This document shows, in pieces, positions 24,831-33,984 of a stretch of 52,149 nucleotides of DNA; within the stretch, counting starts at the first letter, position 1, and each line of letters opens with the position of its first letter. Position numbers and translations under genes: made by a program. The notes below the pieces were generated by a model. The model was not told where the DNA came from, did no database searches, and saw nothing but the letters and a program-made list of their open reading frames with translations. Origin of the DNA: an uncultured Actinomycetes bacterium (GTDB lineage Bacteria > Actinomycetota > Actinomycetes > Nanopelagicales > Nanopelagicaceae); NCBI GenBank assembly GCA_903838035.1, contig CAILWW010000067.1:1-52149 (forward strand), given 5' to 3'.

Positions 24831-25453
24831 GGGCAGCTCAAGCCAAACTCATGCTGGATTTCGATTGGGACAGAAGTACATCCAACAAGCGCGGTTCCGA
24901 AATCCTTGATAACCCATTTCTTATTTTCCAAGTGAGCCCACCCATAAGCGATATCGGTGATCGGAAGATAAGGAACACTGGTAAAAATTATCCAAGTAGG
25001 ATCTTTCTGAGATTGGCGAATATGGACAATAGCCGCAAAGTAGGTATCGCCCTTTAACTGTGCGCTCTCAATCTGGGTTGCAACAGACTGTTTAACAATT
25101 GATCCACCAGAATAATTATTTGTATCCAAGGAATAGTGATTTGGATATTGCCCAATCAGCGACCAAGGAAGCACAACTTGGGGAAGTTCACCTGGGCCGT
25201 AGCTCGGCCAATTCAAGGTCCATCCCGCTTCAGTCGCTTTGCCGGTCGGCAACTTTCGATTTATCTCCGCCTTTACAGATTGACTCTTCCAATTGACTAA
25301 ATCTGGGTGGTGCGCCTGCATATCCTCAAGCAACAGGTTTATGGTGTCGCGAATCCGGGAATCATCCGGACGGGCATCTGGCGTATTTACGGCGCAAGAA
25401 GTAAGCGCCAGGATAGAAAGCAACGCTCCTGTGATTCGCAGTGGCCGCCTCAT
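24827..25453 (-). CDS. putative lipoprotein, unknown function
   Basis: A 208-residue protein with a signal peptide and lipobox LTSC (Cys20), so it is expected on the outer face of the membrane. The mature part has a helical start and a mixed beta region rich in aromatic residues (WKSQSV, WTLNWPSYGPGELPQVVLPWSLIG, WIIFTSVPYLPITDIAYGWAHLENKKWVIKDFG in pieces), and two Cys near the C-terminus (LVGCTSV and GLSCP) that could form a disulfide. I recognise no family. TAGACT lies 7 nt before the ATG, in keeping with a leaderless transcript. Confidence 0.72.
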   Translation of the reverse strand: MRRPLRITGALLSILALTSCAVNTPDARPDDSRIRDTINLLLEDMQAHHPDLVNWKSQSVKAEINRKLPTGKATEAGWTLNWPSYGPGELPQVVLPWSLIGQYPNHYSLDTNNYSGGSIVKQSVATQIESAQLKGDTYFAAIVHIRQSQKDPTWIIFTSVPYLPITDIAYGWAHLENKKWVIKDFGTALVGCTSVPIEIQHEFGLSCP

Positions 25454-25460
25454 GCCCGCA

Positions 25461-25466
25461 AGTCTA
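25461..25466 (-). promoter_or_regulatory. -10 box TAGACT, leaderless start of the lipoprotein gene
   Basis: On the reverse strand TAGACT is 7 nt before the ATG at 25453, and no ribosome binding site is present. The spacing is one longer than the commonest case in this window. Confidence 0.4.
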
Positions 25467-25541
25467 TCGGCAGAACTCTTGATTGAGCCGGTCTTTGGGA
25501 GGAGTATGGAGGCAACGGGTTAGTCTGAGAAAGGATTATCA

Positions 25542-25967
25542 ATGAAGATAGTTCCACTAATTAGCGGCAAGAAAGTTGCGGTTATTTCGCCGAGCGCATC
25601 GGTACATGATTTGGTCAGCTCTCTTAATACCCATCACGTGGGAGCGCTCGTTGTCTCTGCCGATGGAAAGAAGATCGATGGGATTGTTTCAGAGCGCGAT
25701 GTCGTTCGTGCCATGCCCGGAAAGTTAGATCAACTTGTGGATATGCATGTTCGTGATCTCATGACGGTAGATGTCATCATCTGCAAGCCAGATGCAACAG
25801 TCGCCGAACTCATGACCTTGATGACCGAACGTCGCATACGTCACATTCCGGTTGTCGACGAGAAGGGCGAACTCCTCTCTATTGTTTCAATCGGTGATGT
25901 GGTGAAGGCCCATATCACCGAACTCGATGATGAACGGCGCGCACTCCGAGAATACGTTACGCACTAG
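25542..25967 (+). CDS. CBS domain-containing protein
   Basis: A 141-residue stand-alone protein made of two CBS domains (about 8-62 and 72-130), a Bateman module that binds adenine nucleotides. Typical phrases are HHVGALVVSADGKKIDGIVSERDVVRA and RRIRHIPVVDEKGELLSIVSIGDVVKA, read as short repeats. There is no attached effector domain. AAAGGA lies 7 nt before the ATG. Such proteins regulate partner enzymes or transporters according to energy charge; no partner is obvious next to it. Confidence 0.92.
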   Translation: MKIVPLISGKKVAVISPSASVHDLVSSLNTHHVGALVVSADGKKIDGIVSERDVVRAMPGKLDQLVDMHVRDLMTVDVIICKPDATVAELMTLMTERRIRHIPVVDEKGELLSIVSIGDVVKAHITELDDERRALREYVTH

Positions 25968-26008
25968 GTTCTATACTTTCTACTAAGTCCAACTTAGGGA
26001 GCGCCAAC

Positions 26009-27007
26009 GTGCCAGCTGTAACAGTTTCAGATATCACTATTCTTCCAAGAGTAATTCCTATGCCTGGCGCAAAAGCTCGACGCATTAAAAGTGTCACTAC
26101 CGCACCCTCTGGTTTTGAAGGCGAAGGCTTTCCAGTACGCCGGGCATTTGCCGGTGTGGACCTGGCTGACCTTGATCCATTTATTCACCTCGATCAAATG
26201 GGCGAAGTTGAATACGCGCCGGGTGAGCCAAAAGGAACTCCATGGCATCCCCATCGTGGCTTTGAAACTGTTACCTACATAATTGATGGCATCTTTGATC
26301 ACCGTGATAACCATGGTGGTGGCGGAACAATCTCTAACGGTGATACCCAGTGGATGACGGCTGGTGCCGGTATTTTGCATATCGAAACCCCACCCGAGCA
26401 TTTGGTCATGAGCGGTGGACTCTTTCACGGCTTTCAATTATGGGTAAATCTTCCAGCAGCAAAGAAATGGTCAAAACCGGCCTATCAAGATTTGCGCGCA
26501 AAGGATGTTGCGCTTCTCGCCTCACATGATGGTGGCGCACTGCTTCGAGTCATTGCTGGTGAAGTTGCTGGTCACCAAGGTCCCGGCTCTACCCAGACGC
26601 CAATCGATATGGTGCATGCAACTTTGCAACCCGGCGCTGAACTTCGTCTACCCTGGAAGAAGGATTACAACGCGCTGGTCTACACACTTGCCGGACATGG
26701 AAGTGTGGGAGATGCTCGTCAACCAGTTTCAATGGGGCAGCTAACGGTGATGAGCGATGGCGATGAACTCGTCATCCGCGCTGATCAGATTCAGGAATCT
26801 CGATCACCAGAGATGGAAATCCTAATTCTCGGTGGCGCTCCGATTAAAGAGAGCGTTGCCTGGATGGGTCCATTCGTAATGAATACCAAGGCTGAAGTCC
26901 TTCAAGCCTTTGAAGATTTTCAAAAGGGACTCCTCGGAACAATTCCCGCAGATCACGAAGATGTGCGAGGCGTCCATGGAGCCCCTAGTGAGGTTATTGA
27001 AGATTAA
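26009..27007 (+). CDS. pirin family cupin protein
   Basis: A 332-residue bicupin of the pirin family. The N-terminal cupin contains the metal-binding WHPHRGFETVTYIIDG motif and a later His/Glu pair (ILHIETPPEH); the C-terminal pirin domain covers about residues 190-310 (QTPIDMVHATLQPGAELRLPW). The start is GTG at 26009 with GGGAG 8 nt upstream. Some bacterial pirins act as quercetinases, others bind central metabolic enzymes; the substrate is not predictable here. Its TAA shares bases with the stop of the convergent pntB. Confidence 0.9.
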   Translation: MPAVTVSDITILPRVIPMPGAKARRIKSVTTAPSGFEGEGFPVRRAFAGVDLADLDPFIHLDQMGEVEYAPGEPKGTPWHPHRGFETVTYIIDGIFDHRDNHGGGGTISNGDTQWMTAGAGILHIETPPEHLVMSGGLFHGFQLWVNLPAAKKWSKPAYQDLRAKDVALLASHDGGALLRVIAGEVAGHQGPGSTQTPIDMVHATLQPGAELRLPWKKDYNALVYTLAGHGSVGDARQPVSMGQLTVMSDGDELVIRADQIQESRSPEMEILILGGAPIKESVAWMGPFVMNTKAEVLQAFEDFQKGLLGTIPADHEDVRGVHGAPSEVIED

Positions 27008-28380
27008 AGAGCTTTAAGCGAGTTCACTACTTTGGTCAATGATTCTTTTGCATCACCAAAGAGAAGTGTGGTCTTTGCATCATAGAGAAGTTCATTCTCG
27101 ATTCCAGCAAAACCAGGACGCATCGAACGCTTAAGGAAGATGACATTGCCGGCCTGTGAAACATCCAGAATTGGCATTCCATAAATCGGACACCCTGGCG
27201 TTGTCTTTGCCGCTGGATTCACGACGTCATTGGCACCCACAACGAGTACTACATCAGTTTGTGGGAAGGTTGGGTTGACCTCTTCCATCTCCACGAGTTG
27301 CTCGTAAGGAACGTTAGCTTCTGCAAGTAGGACGTTCATATGGCCTGGCATTCGTCCGGCAACTGGGTGAATTCCGTAAGCCACATCGATGCCCTTGGCG
27401 GTGAGCAAATCAGCAAGTTCGCGAACTGTGTGCTGGGCTTGGGCAACTGCAAGTCCGAAACCAGGAACGATAACTACTCGCTGGGCGTAGTTGAGCAAGA
27501 TGGCAACGTCATCAGGAGAGCCTGATTTCACTGGACGAGCTTCACCGGCTGCAGCAACATCTTGCGGCTTTGCCGTAAATGCACCAAAGAGAGTTCCAAA
27601 TAGAGAACGTCCCATGGCTGCTGCCATTAAGCGCGTCAAGATGGTTCCAGATGCACCAACAAGCGTTCCGGCAACAATCAAGAGCGTGGAGTTAAGAACA
27701 TATCCACCGGCTGCAACTGTTAAACCAGTGAAGGCGTTGAGGAGTGAGATAACGATAGGGACATCTGCTCCACCAACTGGGAGTACAAAGAGCACACCAA
27801 ACAAGAGTGAAAGCAATCCAAGGATCAGCAGTGGTGTATTTCCACCTGAGTGGACGACCCATACGGCTGTTCCGAGCGTGCCGATCAAAGTCGCTGCAAT
27901 AACAAATCGTCCACCAGGAAATACAACTGGGCGAGTAGTCATAATCTCTTGCAACTTGAGGAAGGTAATAACCGAACCCGAGAAGGAGATGGAGCCAACA
28001 ACAACGGTAAATACAGTTGCGATTGTGGCGGCAGTGTTCTTCTCATGTGGGGAGAGGTACTCAACAATCGAGACGAGCGCGGCAGCGCCGCCACCAACTC
28101 CATTGAAGAGCGCCACAAGTTGTGGCATCTGCGTCATTTGAACTTTGCGGGCAGCCGGAACTCCGACGATGACACCAAATGCAACGGCAATGATGATGGC
28201 AAGCGTGTTGTGATGTTGGGCGCCGGGGGCGAAGAAGACCGAGAGCGTGGCTACGGTTGCGCCAAATGCACCGATGAGATTTCCACGTCGGGCAGATTTA
28301 GGAGCCGAGAGACCTTTGAGGGCCATGATGAAACAGACCGCAACAACGAGGCCGATCAGTGCATAAAGGTTTGAGTTCAC
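27004..28380 (-). CDS. pntB: proton-translocating NAD(P) transhydrogenase, beta subunit
   Basis: A 458-residue subunit. The N-terminal half has about nine TM helices forming the proton channel (for example TVVVGSISFSGSVITFLKL). The C-terminal domain III (about residues 280-458) binds NADP(H), with VIVPGFGLAVAQAQH, GIHPVAGRMPGHMNVLLAEANVPY in two pieces, and VVGANDVVNPAAK. The enzyme uses the proton gradient to drive NADH to NADPH hydride transfer. It starts with GTG, overlapping the small alpha subunit stop by 4 nt, and is the last gene of the three-gene operon. Confidence 0.96.
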   Translation of the reverse strand: MNSNLYALIGLVVAVCFIMALKGLSAPKSARRGNLIGAFGATVATLSVFFAPGAQHHNTLAIIIAVAFGVIVGVPAARKVQMTQMPQLVALFNGVGGGAAALVSIVEYLSPHEKNTAATIATVFTVVVGSISFSGSVITFLKLQEIMTTRPVVFPGGRFVIAATLIGTLGTAVWVVHSGGNTPLLILGLLSLLFGVLFVLPVGGADVPIVISLLNAFTGLTVAAGGYVLNSTLLIVAGTLVGASGTILTRLMAAAMGRSLFGTLFGAFTAKPQDVAAAGEARPVKSGSPDDVAILLNYAQRVVIVPGFGLAVAQAQHTVRELADLLTAKGIDVAYGIHPVAGRMPGHMNVLLAEANVPYEQLVEMEEVNPTFPQTDVVLVVGANDVVNPAAKTTPGCPIYGMPILDVSQAGNVIFLKRSMRPGFAGIENELLYDAKTTLLFGDAKESLTKVVNSLKAL

Positions 28381-28664
28381 TTCTTGCCACCCTTTCCTTT
28401 AAACATCTCGAGCATTCGATCAGTCACCACAAATCCACCCACCATGTTGACGGTGGCAAGAACAATTGCTGCGATGGAAAGTGATGTGGTCAATGTGGTT
28501 GTGCTCTTGTCGGCAACCATAATTGCGCCAAAGAGAATGATTCCGTGAATTGCATTAGCACCAGACATCAAAGGTGTGTGCAACGTAGTGGAGACCTTCG
28601 ATACCACTTCAAAGCCAATAAAGACTGAGAGTACGAAGATGGTGAGAATTACTATTGAACTCAC
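28377..28664 (-). CDS. pntAB: NAD(P) transhydrogenase, small alpha subunit (alpha2)
   Basis: A 95-residue membrane subunit with three TM segments. It corresponds to the C-terminal membrane part of the E. coli alpha subunit and has the conserved FEVVSKVSTTLHTPLMSGANAIHGI region. It starts with GTG overlapping the stop of the large alpha gene by 4 nt. The split into three genes is the Rhodospirillum-type arrangement. Confidence 0.94.
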   Translation of the reverse strand: MSSIVILTIFVLSVFIGFEVVSKVSTTLHTPLMSGANAIHGIILFGAIMVADKSTTTLTTSLSIAAIVLATVNMVGGFVVTDRMLEMFKGKGGKK

Positions 28665-29794
28665 TTCTTGGCTCCTTCTGGTGTGCGTCGTGATCCATTG
28701 TGGGTCACAGTTGCGGCATCGATAATTTCATCGGAGAAGTCAGGAACTACTTCGCCAGTTGGCTTTCCATCCACGGTCTTGGTCATAAGCAAAAGTAGAT
28801 TGACTACATTTCGCGAGAAGAGCATGGAGGCGTGATAAGGAAGTTGACTTGGGACATCCTTGCCACCCCACATCACAACGCCATTGGAAGTTTTGATTAC
28901 TTCACCTGGCTTTGTACCTTCCACATTTCCGCCGGTTTCCGAGGCGAGGTCAACGACGACTGAACCTTCCTTCATGGTCGCAACCATGTCAGCTGTAACC
29001 AATCGTGGTGCCGGACGACCTGGTACCGCAGCAGTTGTGATGAGTACATCAGCGGCAGATATATAAGGTGTAAGAAGTTCACGTTGCTTTGCCGCGCGCT
29101 CTTCGGTCATCTCGCGCGCATATCCGCCGCTTCCCTCTAAAGCTTCTAGTTCTAGCGTGATGAACTTTGCTCCCATTGATTTCACTTCATCGGCAGATGA
29201 TGGGCGAACATCGTAGGCGCTTACCACTGCGCCAAGACGCTTTGCTGTGGCAATCGCTTGCAATCCAGCAACGCCCGCGCCAAGCACAACAACATTTGCA
29301 GGGGTGACAGTTCCGGCAGCAGTCATTAGCAATGGGAAGAAGCGTGGGGAGAGTTCGGCGCCCACCAAAGTTGCTTTATATCCCGCGCAGAGCGCTTGGG
29401 AGGTCAAAGCATCCATCGATTGCGCGCGCGAGATGCGCGGAACAAGTTCAAGCGAGAGCGCGGTAACGCCGGCTGCGGCAGCGGCTTCGATGGAATCGAC
29501 GGCGGTAGTTGGAGAGAGAAAAGAGATGGTGATGGCGCCCTTTTTCAGCGACTTCATCTGATCTGGAGTCAGGCTGGTGACCGATGCGACGATATCGGCA
29601 TCGCTGATGACATTTCCGCTCTTCACAGTGGCACCCGCGGCGGTGAACTGAGCATCATCAAATCCAGCAGGAGTTCCTGCGCCTGATTCAATGAGAACTT
29701 CTAAACCAGCCTTGGTTAATTTGGAGATGATGTCAGGAACGAGCGCTACGCGCTTTTCGCCCTCTCGAATTTCTTTAGCAACGGCTATACGCAT
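28661..29794 (-). CDS. pntAA: NAD(P) transhydrogenase, NAD-binding alpha subunit (alpha1)
   Basis: A 377-residue soluble subunit of the alanine dehydrogenase/PntA family. The start MRIAVAKEIREGEKRVALVPD is typical, and the NAD-binding fold has VVLGAGVAGLQAIATAKRLGA. The RVALVPD and the loop QREL-TPYI are the mobile-loop and nucleotide contacts. ATG at 29794 was taken rather than 29815 because TAAGGT lies 7 nt upstream and the family normally begins at this methionine. With pntAB and pntB it forms one operon and supplies NADPH for biosynthesis. Confidence 0.95.
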   Translation of the reverse strand: MRIAVAKEIREGEKRVALVPDIISKLTKAGLEVLIESGAGTPAGFDDAQFTAAGATVKSGNVISDADIVASVTSLTPDQMKSLKKGAITISFLSPTTAVDSIEAAAAAGVTALSLELVPRISRAQSMDALTSQALCAGYKATLVGAELSPRFFPLLMTAAGTVTPANVVVLGAGVAGLQAIATAKRLGAVVSAYDVRPSSADEVKSMGAKFITLELEALEGSGGYAREMTEERAAKQRELLTPYISAADVLITTAAVPGRPAPRLVTADMVATMKEGSVVVDLASETGGNVEGTKPGEVIKTSNGVVMWGGKDVPSQLPYHASMLFSRNVVNLLLLMTKTVDGKPTGEVVPDFSDEIIDAATVTHNGSRRTPEGAKK

Positions 29795-29801
29795 AGCGAA
29801 A

Positions 29802-29807
29802 ACCTTA
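29802..29807 (-). promoter_or_regulatory. -10 box TAAGGT, leaderless start of pntAA
   Basis: On the reverse strand TAAGGT lies 7 nt before the ATG at 29794. It could be misread as a weak ribosome binding site (AAGG), but the distance also fits the TANNNT leaderless pattern found at other genes here. Confidence 0.38.
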
Positions 29808-29878
29808 GCCCCCATAGGGGATTAAGTCTCCATTTTTTACCTGTGAGCCAGGGAACTTTTACTTAAATTGAAGGCAAA

Positions 29879-30820
29879 TTAAAGATTACCGGTGAGTTCG
29901 CCCCGAACCAAGTGATACAAAATCGCTTGAATCGTGGTCCGACGATGAAAAGCCTCTCGCCATATGACCGAGGCCGGGCCATCGATTACATCTGCGCTGA
30001 CCTCTTCGCCGCGGTGGGCTGGCAAGCAATGCATAAAGATGGAATCTGACGTTGTTAACTTCATCAACTCTGGAGTTACCGCAAATGGCGAGAGCGCCTT
30101 TAACTTCTCGGCCCGCTCTGCCTCCGGATCGCCCATCGACATCCAGACATCGGTATAGAGAACACTCGCTCCCTCCGCACCAGCCCGCGCATCATGCACA
30201 ACTTCGATTTTCGCGCCTGATTTTTCCGCAATCTTTTTCGCCGTTGTAATGGCTTCGGCGTCCGGCGCCCACTTGCCATCAGGGGTTGCGGCAACTACAT
30301 GTGCGCCAAGAATTGCACCCATAATCAACCAGGCATGTGCCATGTTGTTGCCATCGCCAATATAGGTAAATTTACGACCAGATACATCCTTGCCGAACTT
30401 TTCCCGAATGGTGATCCAGTCGGCGAGAAGTTGGGTGGGATGGTCAGCATCAGTGAGCGCATTAATTACTGGAATGCTGGCGTATTTTCCCAGCTCATCG
30501 ACATCACTTTGCGCAAATGTGCGAACGATGAGGGCGGAGAGAAAGCCGCTCATAATCTTTGCGGTATCCGCGATGGTTTCACCGCGACCAAGTTGTAGAT
30601 CATCTCCGCGCAGAAAGACCGGAGTTCCGCCGAGGTGTGCGATGGCGGTTTCAGAAGCCAATCGAGTTCGAGTCGATGGTTTGGTCATATAAATACCAAC
30701 GGTTTGATTAGCTAATGTTGAGCGGGCCAAGAAGGGATCCTCAGCAAATTTCGCAGCGGTATCGAGTAAGAGTTCGACATCAGCGCGGCTTAAATGTTCG
30801 GTGCGAAGGAGGTCTTTCAT
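29879..30820 (-). CDS. argF: ornithine carbamoyltransferase
   Basis: A 313-residue transcarbamoylase making citrulline from ornithine and carbamoyl phosphate in arginine synthesis. The carbamoyl phosphate loop STRTR is at residues 49-53, and the ornithine-side motif FMHCLPAHRGEEV is near the C-terminus. The length is normal. It stands alone: no argB, argC, argD, argG, argH, argJ or argR is nearby, although actinomycetes often cluster them. TACGAT lies 6 nt before the ATG. A DUF3039 gene diverges from it 37 nt away. Confidence 0.96.
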   Translation of the reverse strand: MKDLLRTEHLSRADVELLLDTAAKFAEDPFLARSTLANQTVGIYMTKPSTRTRLASETAIAHLGGTPVFLRGDDLQLGRGETIADTAKIMSGFLSALIVRTFAQSDVDELGKYASIPVINALTDADHPTQLLADWITIREKFGKDVSGRKFTYIGDGNNMAHAWLIMGAILGAHVVAATPDGKWAPDAEAITTAKKIAEKSGAKIEVVHDARAGAEGASVLYTDVWMSMGDPEAERAEKLKALSPFAVTPELMKLTTSDSIFMHCLPAHRGEEVSADVIDGPASVIWREAFHRRTTIQAILYHLVRGELTGNL

Positions 30821-30826
30821 TAGCCA

Positions 30827-30832
30827 ATCGTA
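30827..30832 (-). promoter_or_regulatory. -10 box TACGAT, leaderless start of argF
   Basis: On the reverse strand TACGAT is exactly 6 nt before the ATG at 30820; no ribosome binding site is visible. Confidence 0.45.
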
Positions 30833-30845
30833 CGGGTTTCCTGAG

Positions 30846-30851
30846 TAGAAT
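30846..30851 (+). promoter_or_regulatory. -10 box TAGAAT, leaderless start of the DUF3039 gene
   Basis: TAGAAT is exactly 6 nt before the GTG at 30858. It faces away from the argF box 14 nt to the left, so both promoters fit in the 37-nt gap between the divergent starts. Confidence 0.5.
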
Positions 30852-30857
30852 TTCTAC

Positions 30858-31106
30858 GTGGGCTTCCTAGATACCATTACTCGATCCAATAGCAAGGTCG
30901 AAGAAGATATCCGCCATGCTCATGAAGATGGCGATCACGAGCGCTTCGCACATTATGTGAAGAAAGAGAAGATTCTCGAATCTGCAGTCACCGGCAAGCC
31001 AGTAAAAGCGCTCTGCGGTAAGAAGTGGGTCCCTTCTCGTGACCCGGAAAAATTTCCTATCTGTCCCACCTGTAAATCAATTTATGAGGGCTTAAAAAAG
31101 GAATAA
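30858..31106 (+). CDS. DUF3039 family protein
   Basis: An 82-residue protein with the conserved core HYVKKEKILESAVTGKPVKALCGKKWVP (in two pieces), then DPEKFPICPTCKSIYEGL. Cys near 53, and the CPTC pair near 71-74, form a zinc-ribbon-like set with one ligand possibly supplied by His. Function is unknown; the family is restricted mainly to actinomycetes. The GTG start is supported by a -10 box at 6 nt. The GH18 gene follows after 7 nt. Confidence 0.88.
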   Translation: MGFLDTITRSNSKVEEDIRHAHEDGDHERFAHYVKKEKILESAVTGKPVKALCGKKWVPSRDPEKFPICPTCKSIYEGLKKE

Positions 31107-31113
31107 TGCAGGG

Positions 31114-33096
31114 GTGAAATCCCCACGAAAGTTCGCGCTACGCGCACTCCTCGTGGTGGCCGCGCTCGCAGCAGGATTATTGCCCGCAAGTGGCGCCAGC
31201 GCTGTGGATGATGGCTCGCTCCGCAAAGTTCTCAGCGGCTGGGTTCCGTACTACGGAATCAAGACTTCGCTTCCTTCCGCAATTGCTAACGCCGCCCTCC
31301 TATCTGATGTCTCGCCATTCTGGTATTCGGTCAAAGACGAAAAGACCCTGATTGATAATTACTCGTTGGCAAATCCTTCATTCCCGATGGAAGATACTTT
31401 TACTCGAGTAACCGATTCTCGAACCATCGTTATTGCCGATCCACTGGGTCAGATGCGCCGTGCTGGATTGACCATTATTCCAACTATTAACGATGTGAGT
31501 CCCACAGGTGCGCTCGCTGCAATTATGGGAAATCCAATTAGGCGCGCGGCGCTGGTCCAAACAATTACCAATCTAGTTCTCAATAAGAAGTTCGATGGAA
31601 TCGATCTCGACTTCGAAAAATTCGCTTTCAGCGATGGTTCGGCTTCGTGGCCAACAACGACCGTAGCCTGGGTTGCATTTATTAAAGACCTTTCTGCATC
31701 GTTACATGCCAAAGGCAAGCTGCTCGCTATCGATACGCCGCTTCTCTTTAATCCCACTTCCGGAATGAAGGGATATTGGGTGTACGCGTGGAGCGATGTG
31801 GGTCCATTTATCGATCGCCTTCGCATCATGGGTTATGACTACAGCGTGGATTCACCCGGCCCAATCGGACCTATTTCATGGGTTGATAATGCAGTTAGTT
31901 ATGCGGTTTCCGTTATGGACCCGGCAAAAGTTTTTCTCGGATTTCCTGGATATGGTCGCGATTGGGTGACGAATTTGGTGGGAATCTGTCCCGTTGATGT
32001 CGAGGCAGGTATCTATCAAAAATTGAAAGTCACCGGAGTTACGGTGACTAAAGGAACGGTAATTTACCAAGCTGCAAACTCATTGAGCAGCGGGCAACTG
32101 CTCTCCATCTCTGGCCTTACTAATCCAGCTCTTAATCTGGTCGATGTGCCTATCTATTCCAGAACAAAGGATAGTTTCACAATTAAAATTTCGGTAAGCG
32201 CGGCATCCATGAAGAACGTTTCCGGTACTGCCTATGCCTATCTGCATTCAGTCTTTAGTACAAATAAAGCGACGCAACAATATCTACCTTATGGGGGAAC
32301 CCCAACCTACAGCTCTGCATTTGGCGAAACCGAGTTCACCTATTCTCGAACATTCAATGGTTTTACTTCTAACAAAGTTCCAACCGCCTGCACGGTGACT
32401 CGACAAGGTTGGTATCAAGATGCGCAAAGCGTGGCAGCTCGCGCCGCCCTTATTACAAAGTACAAAATTGGCGGTCTTGCTGAGTGGGTATTAGGCCAAG
32501 AAAATATCGATGTCATCAACTCCATCACAAATGTCGGCCGAACGTTGGCAGTTAACGCAGATATTTCGACCGATACCTCAACCATTACTTACGGAGAATC
32601 CTTTTTGCTTAACGCCTCATTAAAGAAAGGCGATGGAACGCCAGTCTCAGGAGTGCCGGTTCATTTAACTCTTACACATGCAGATGGAGCTGCAAAAACA
32701 ATTTGGAGCGGAATTACCGATCCAACTGGTGCGATATCGCAACGTATTCAACTCGGTACCAGCGGAACGCTCGCTCTTTATTCGGATTCCACCTGGAGTC
32801 GGATAACTGGTGGAACGAGTTCCATCAACGTTCAAGTGAAGCCGATTCTTCATTGGAGCGCACCGGCATCAATGAAAGCGGGTGCTACCTATGTAGTATC
32901 CGGTCATATTGCTCCGGTGATATCTGGAGTAGGTGTTCACCTTGGAGCGGCGACTGCAACCACGGACACCACAGGCGCATTCTCCTTCGCCATTTCCGAG
33001 AAGATAAAAGGTTTCCACAGCTACCAGCTCTCCACCGATGGTTCGCCCCAACTCGCTCCAGCAACTATCGCGACCTTCCAACTCTTAGTACGGTAA
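31114..33096 (+). CDS. secreted glycoside hydrolase family 18 protein with Ig-like C-terminus
   Basis: A 660-residue exported protein. The signal peptide (1-30) ends in GASA. The GH18 barrel (about 37-470) contains the catalytic motif DGIDLDFE (161-168, acid Glu168) and MGYDYS (239-244). Residues about 303-385 form a beta-rich insertion within the barrel, after [12 protein letters not shown] and before the closing strands with AEWVLGQE. Residues about 480-575 and 576-660 look like two Ig-like or Big-type modules. The fold resembles YaaH-type peptidoglycan or chitin hydrolases. Whether the target is wall material, chitin or another N-acetylglucosamine polymer is not evident. The start is GTG at 31114. 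Confidence 0.85.
   Translation: MKSPRKFALRALLVVAALAAGLLPASGASAVDDGSLRKVLSGWVPYYGIKTSLPSAIANAALLSDVSPFWYSVKDEKTLIDNYSLANPSFPMEDTFTRVTDSRTIVIADPLGQMRRAGLTIIPTINDVSPTGALAAIMGNPIRRAALVQTITNLVLNKKFDGIDLDFEKFAFSDGSASWPTTTVAWVAFIKDLSASLHAKGKLLAIDTPLLFNPTSGMKGYWVYAWSDVGPFIDRLRIMGYDYSVDSPGPIGPISWVDNAVSYAVSVMDPAKVFLGFPGYGRDWVTNLVGICPVDVEAGIYQKLKVTGVTVTKGTVIYQAANSLSSGQLLSISGLTNPALNLVDVPIYSRTKDSFTIKISVSAASMKNVSGTAYAYLHSVFSTNKATQQYLPYGGTPTYSSAFGETEFTYSRTFNGFTSNKVPTACTVTRQGWYQDAQSVAARAALITKYKIGGLAEWVLGQENIDVINSITNVGRTLAVNADISTDTSTITYGESFLLNASLKKGDGTPVSGVPVHLTLTHADGAAKTIWSGITDPTGAISQRIQLGTSGTLALYSDSTWSRITGGTSSINVQVKPILHWSAPASMKAGATYVVSGHIAPVISGVGVHLGAATATTDTTGAFSFAISEKIKGFHSYQLSTDGSPQLAPATIATFQLLVR
33089..33094 (+). 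promoter_or_regulatory. -10 box TACGGT for clpS, inside the end of the GH18 gene
   Basis: TACGGT is 7 nt before the ATG of clpS at 33102 and reaches into the first base of the GH18 stop codon. No ribosome binding site precedes the ATG, which suits a leaderless transcript. Confidence 0.4.
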
Positions 33097-33101
33097 TCCC
33101 A

Positions 33102-33389
33102 ATGGCTACCACATACACCGAAGCGCAGCTAAGCGTTGATCAACTTCTCGATCGACCTTGGGTAACAGTGGTGTGGGATGACCCCGTTAATCTCATGACA
33201 TATGTGACTTATGTATTTATCAAGCTCTTTGGATTTAGCAAAGAGAAAGCGCACGAACTCATGATGCAAGTGCACAATGAAGGTCGCGCCGTCGTGAGTT
33301 CGGGAACTCGAGAAGAGATGGAGCGCGATGTCCAGCGCCTACATGAACATGGACTTTGGGCCACGCTCCAACGAGATGACAAGATTTAA
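33102..33389 (+). CDS. clpS: ATP-dependent Clp protease adaptor ClpS
   Basis: A 95-residue N-end rule adaptor that delivers substrates with bulky N-terminal residues to the ClpA/ClpC unfoldase. The substrate pocket residues lie in [17 protein letters not shown], and the helix with [17 protein letters not shown] is conserved. The true start is ATG at 33102; the frame is open further upstream but that part overlaps the GH18 gene in another frame. DUF2017 follows after 2 nt, the standard actinobacterial pairing. Confidence 0.95.
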   Translation: MATTYTEAQLSVDQLLDRPWVTVVWDDPVNLMTYVTYVFIKLFGFSKEKAHELMMQVHNEGRAVVSSGTREEMERDVQRLHEHGLWATLQRDDKI

Positions 33390-33391
33390 CT

Positions 33392-33946
33392 ATGTCTAAC
33401 TTTGAAAAGTTGGGGGATGGGTATTCGCTCGCACTCACACAAGATGAGGCGCACATACTTATTAATCTGGTAGAACAACTTCTGGAATTGCTCGGCGAAG
33501 GAGATTTCTTCCATCACTACGATAGCTCCGATCCACTCGCCCAATTGATGGCGATGCCGGAAGAGATCGCCACGCCAGATGACCCAGTTTTAATGCGATT
33601 GCTCCCAAACGCATATTCCGATCCAGAAGCCGCCTCAGATTTTCGCCGTTATACCGAACCGGCACTGCGCGGAAGCAAGCAGCGTGTGCTCCGCAAAGTT
33701 CGCGAGGAATTGACGGTCATTGTCGATAGCAAAATTGATGGAGTTGTTGAAGAACTCGATGCAGATATTTGGCTCATTGCCCTCAATGATTTACGCCTTG
33801 CACTATCGGTTCGGCTTGAGATCGATAGCGAGAGCTTTGAGAAATTCGAATTGATGCCAGATGACGAGCCTCAGAAGCCGGTTTATGCGGTCTATTACTG
33901 GCTGGGATGGCTACAAGAGAACTTACTTTCCGCGCTCACTTCCTAG
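33392..33946 (+). CDS. DUF2017 family protein
   Basis: A 184-residue, mostly helical acidic protein. Features include [20 protein letters not shown] near the N-terminus, the [30 protein letters not shown] core in pieces, and a C-terminal [13 protein letters not shown] segment. This is the DUF2017 protein that follows clpS in actinomycetes; its role is unknown and a link to regulated proteolysis is inference. It starts 2 nt after the clpS stop. Confidence 0.9.
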   Translation: MSNFEKLGDGYSLALTQDEAHILINLVEQLLELLGEGDFFHHYDSSDPLAQLMAMPEEIATPDDPVLMRLLPNAYSDPEAASDFRRYTEPALRGSKQRVLRKVREELTVIVDSKIDGVVEELDADIWLIALNDLRLALSVRLEIDSESFEKFELMPDDEPQKPVYAVYYWLGWLQENLLSALTS

Positions 33947-33972
33947 GCAAAGGTCAGCGCCAAACTTTTCGG

Positions 33973-33978
33973 TACGCT
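33973..33978 (+). promoter_or_regulatory. -10 box TACGCT, leaderless start of murI
   Basis: TACGCT is exactly 6 nt before the GTG at 33985, in the short gap after DUF2017. It supports GTG at 33985 as the start, in preference to a reading that runs back into DUF2017. Confidence 0.48.
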
Positions 33979-33984
33979 TACGTA

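Noticed and set aside
27491-28141. Forward open frame of about 216 codons inside pntB
   Set aside because: It lies wholly antisense to a well-conserved gene and shows no family-like motif. It results from codon bias on the reverse strand.
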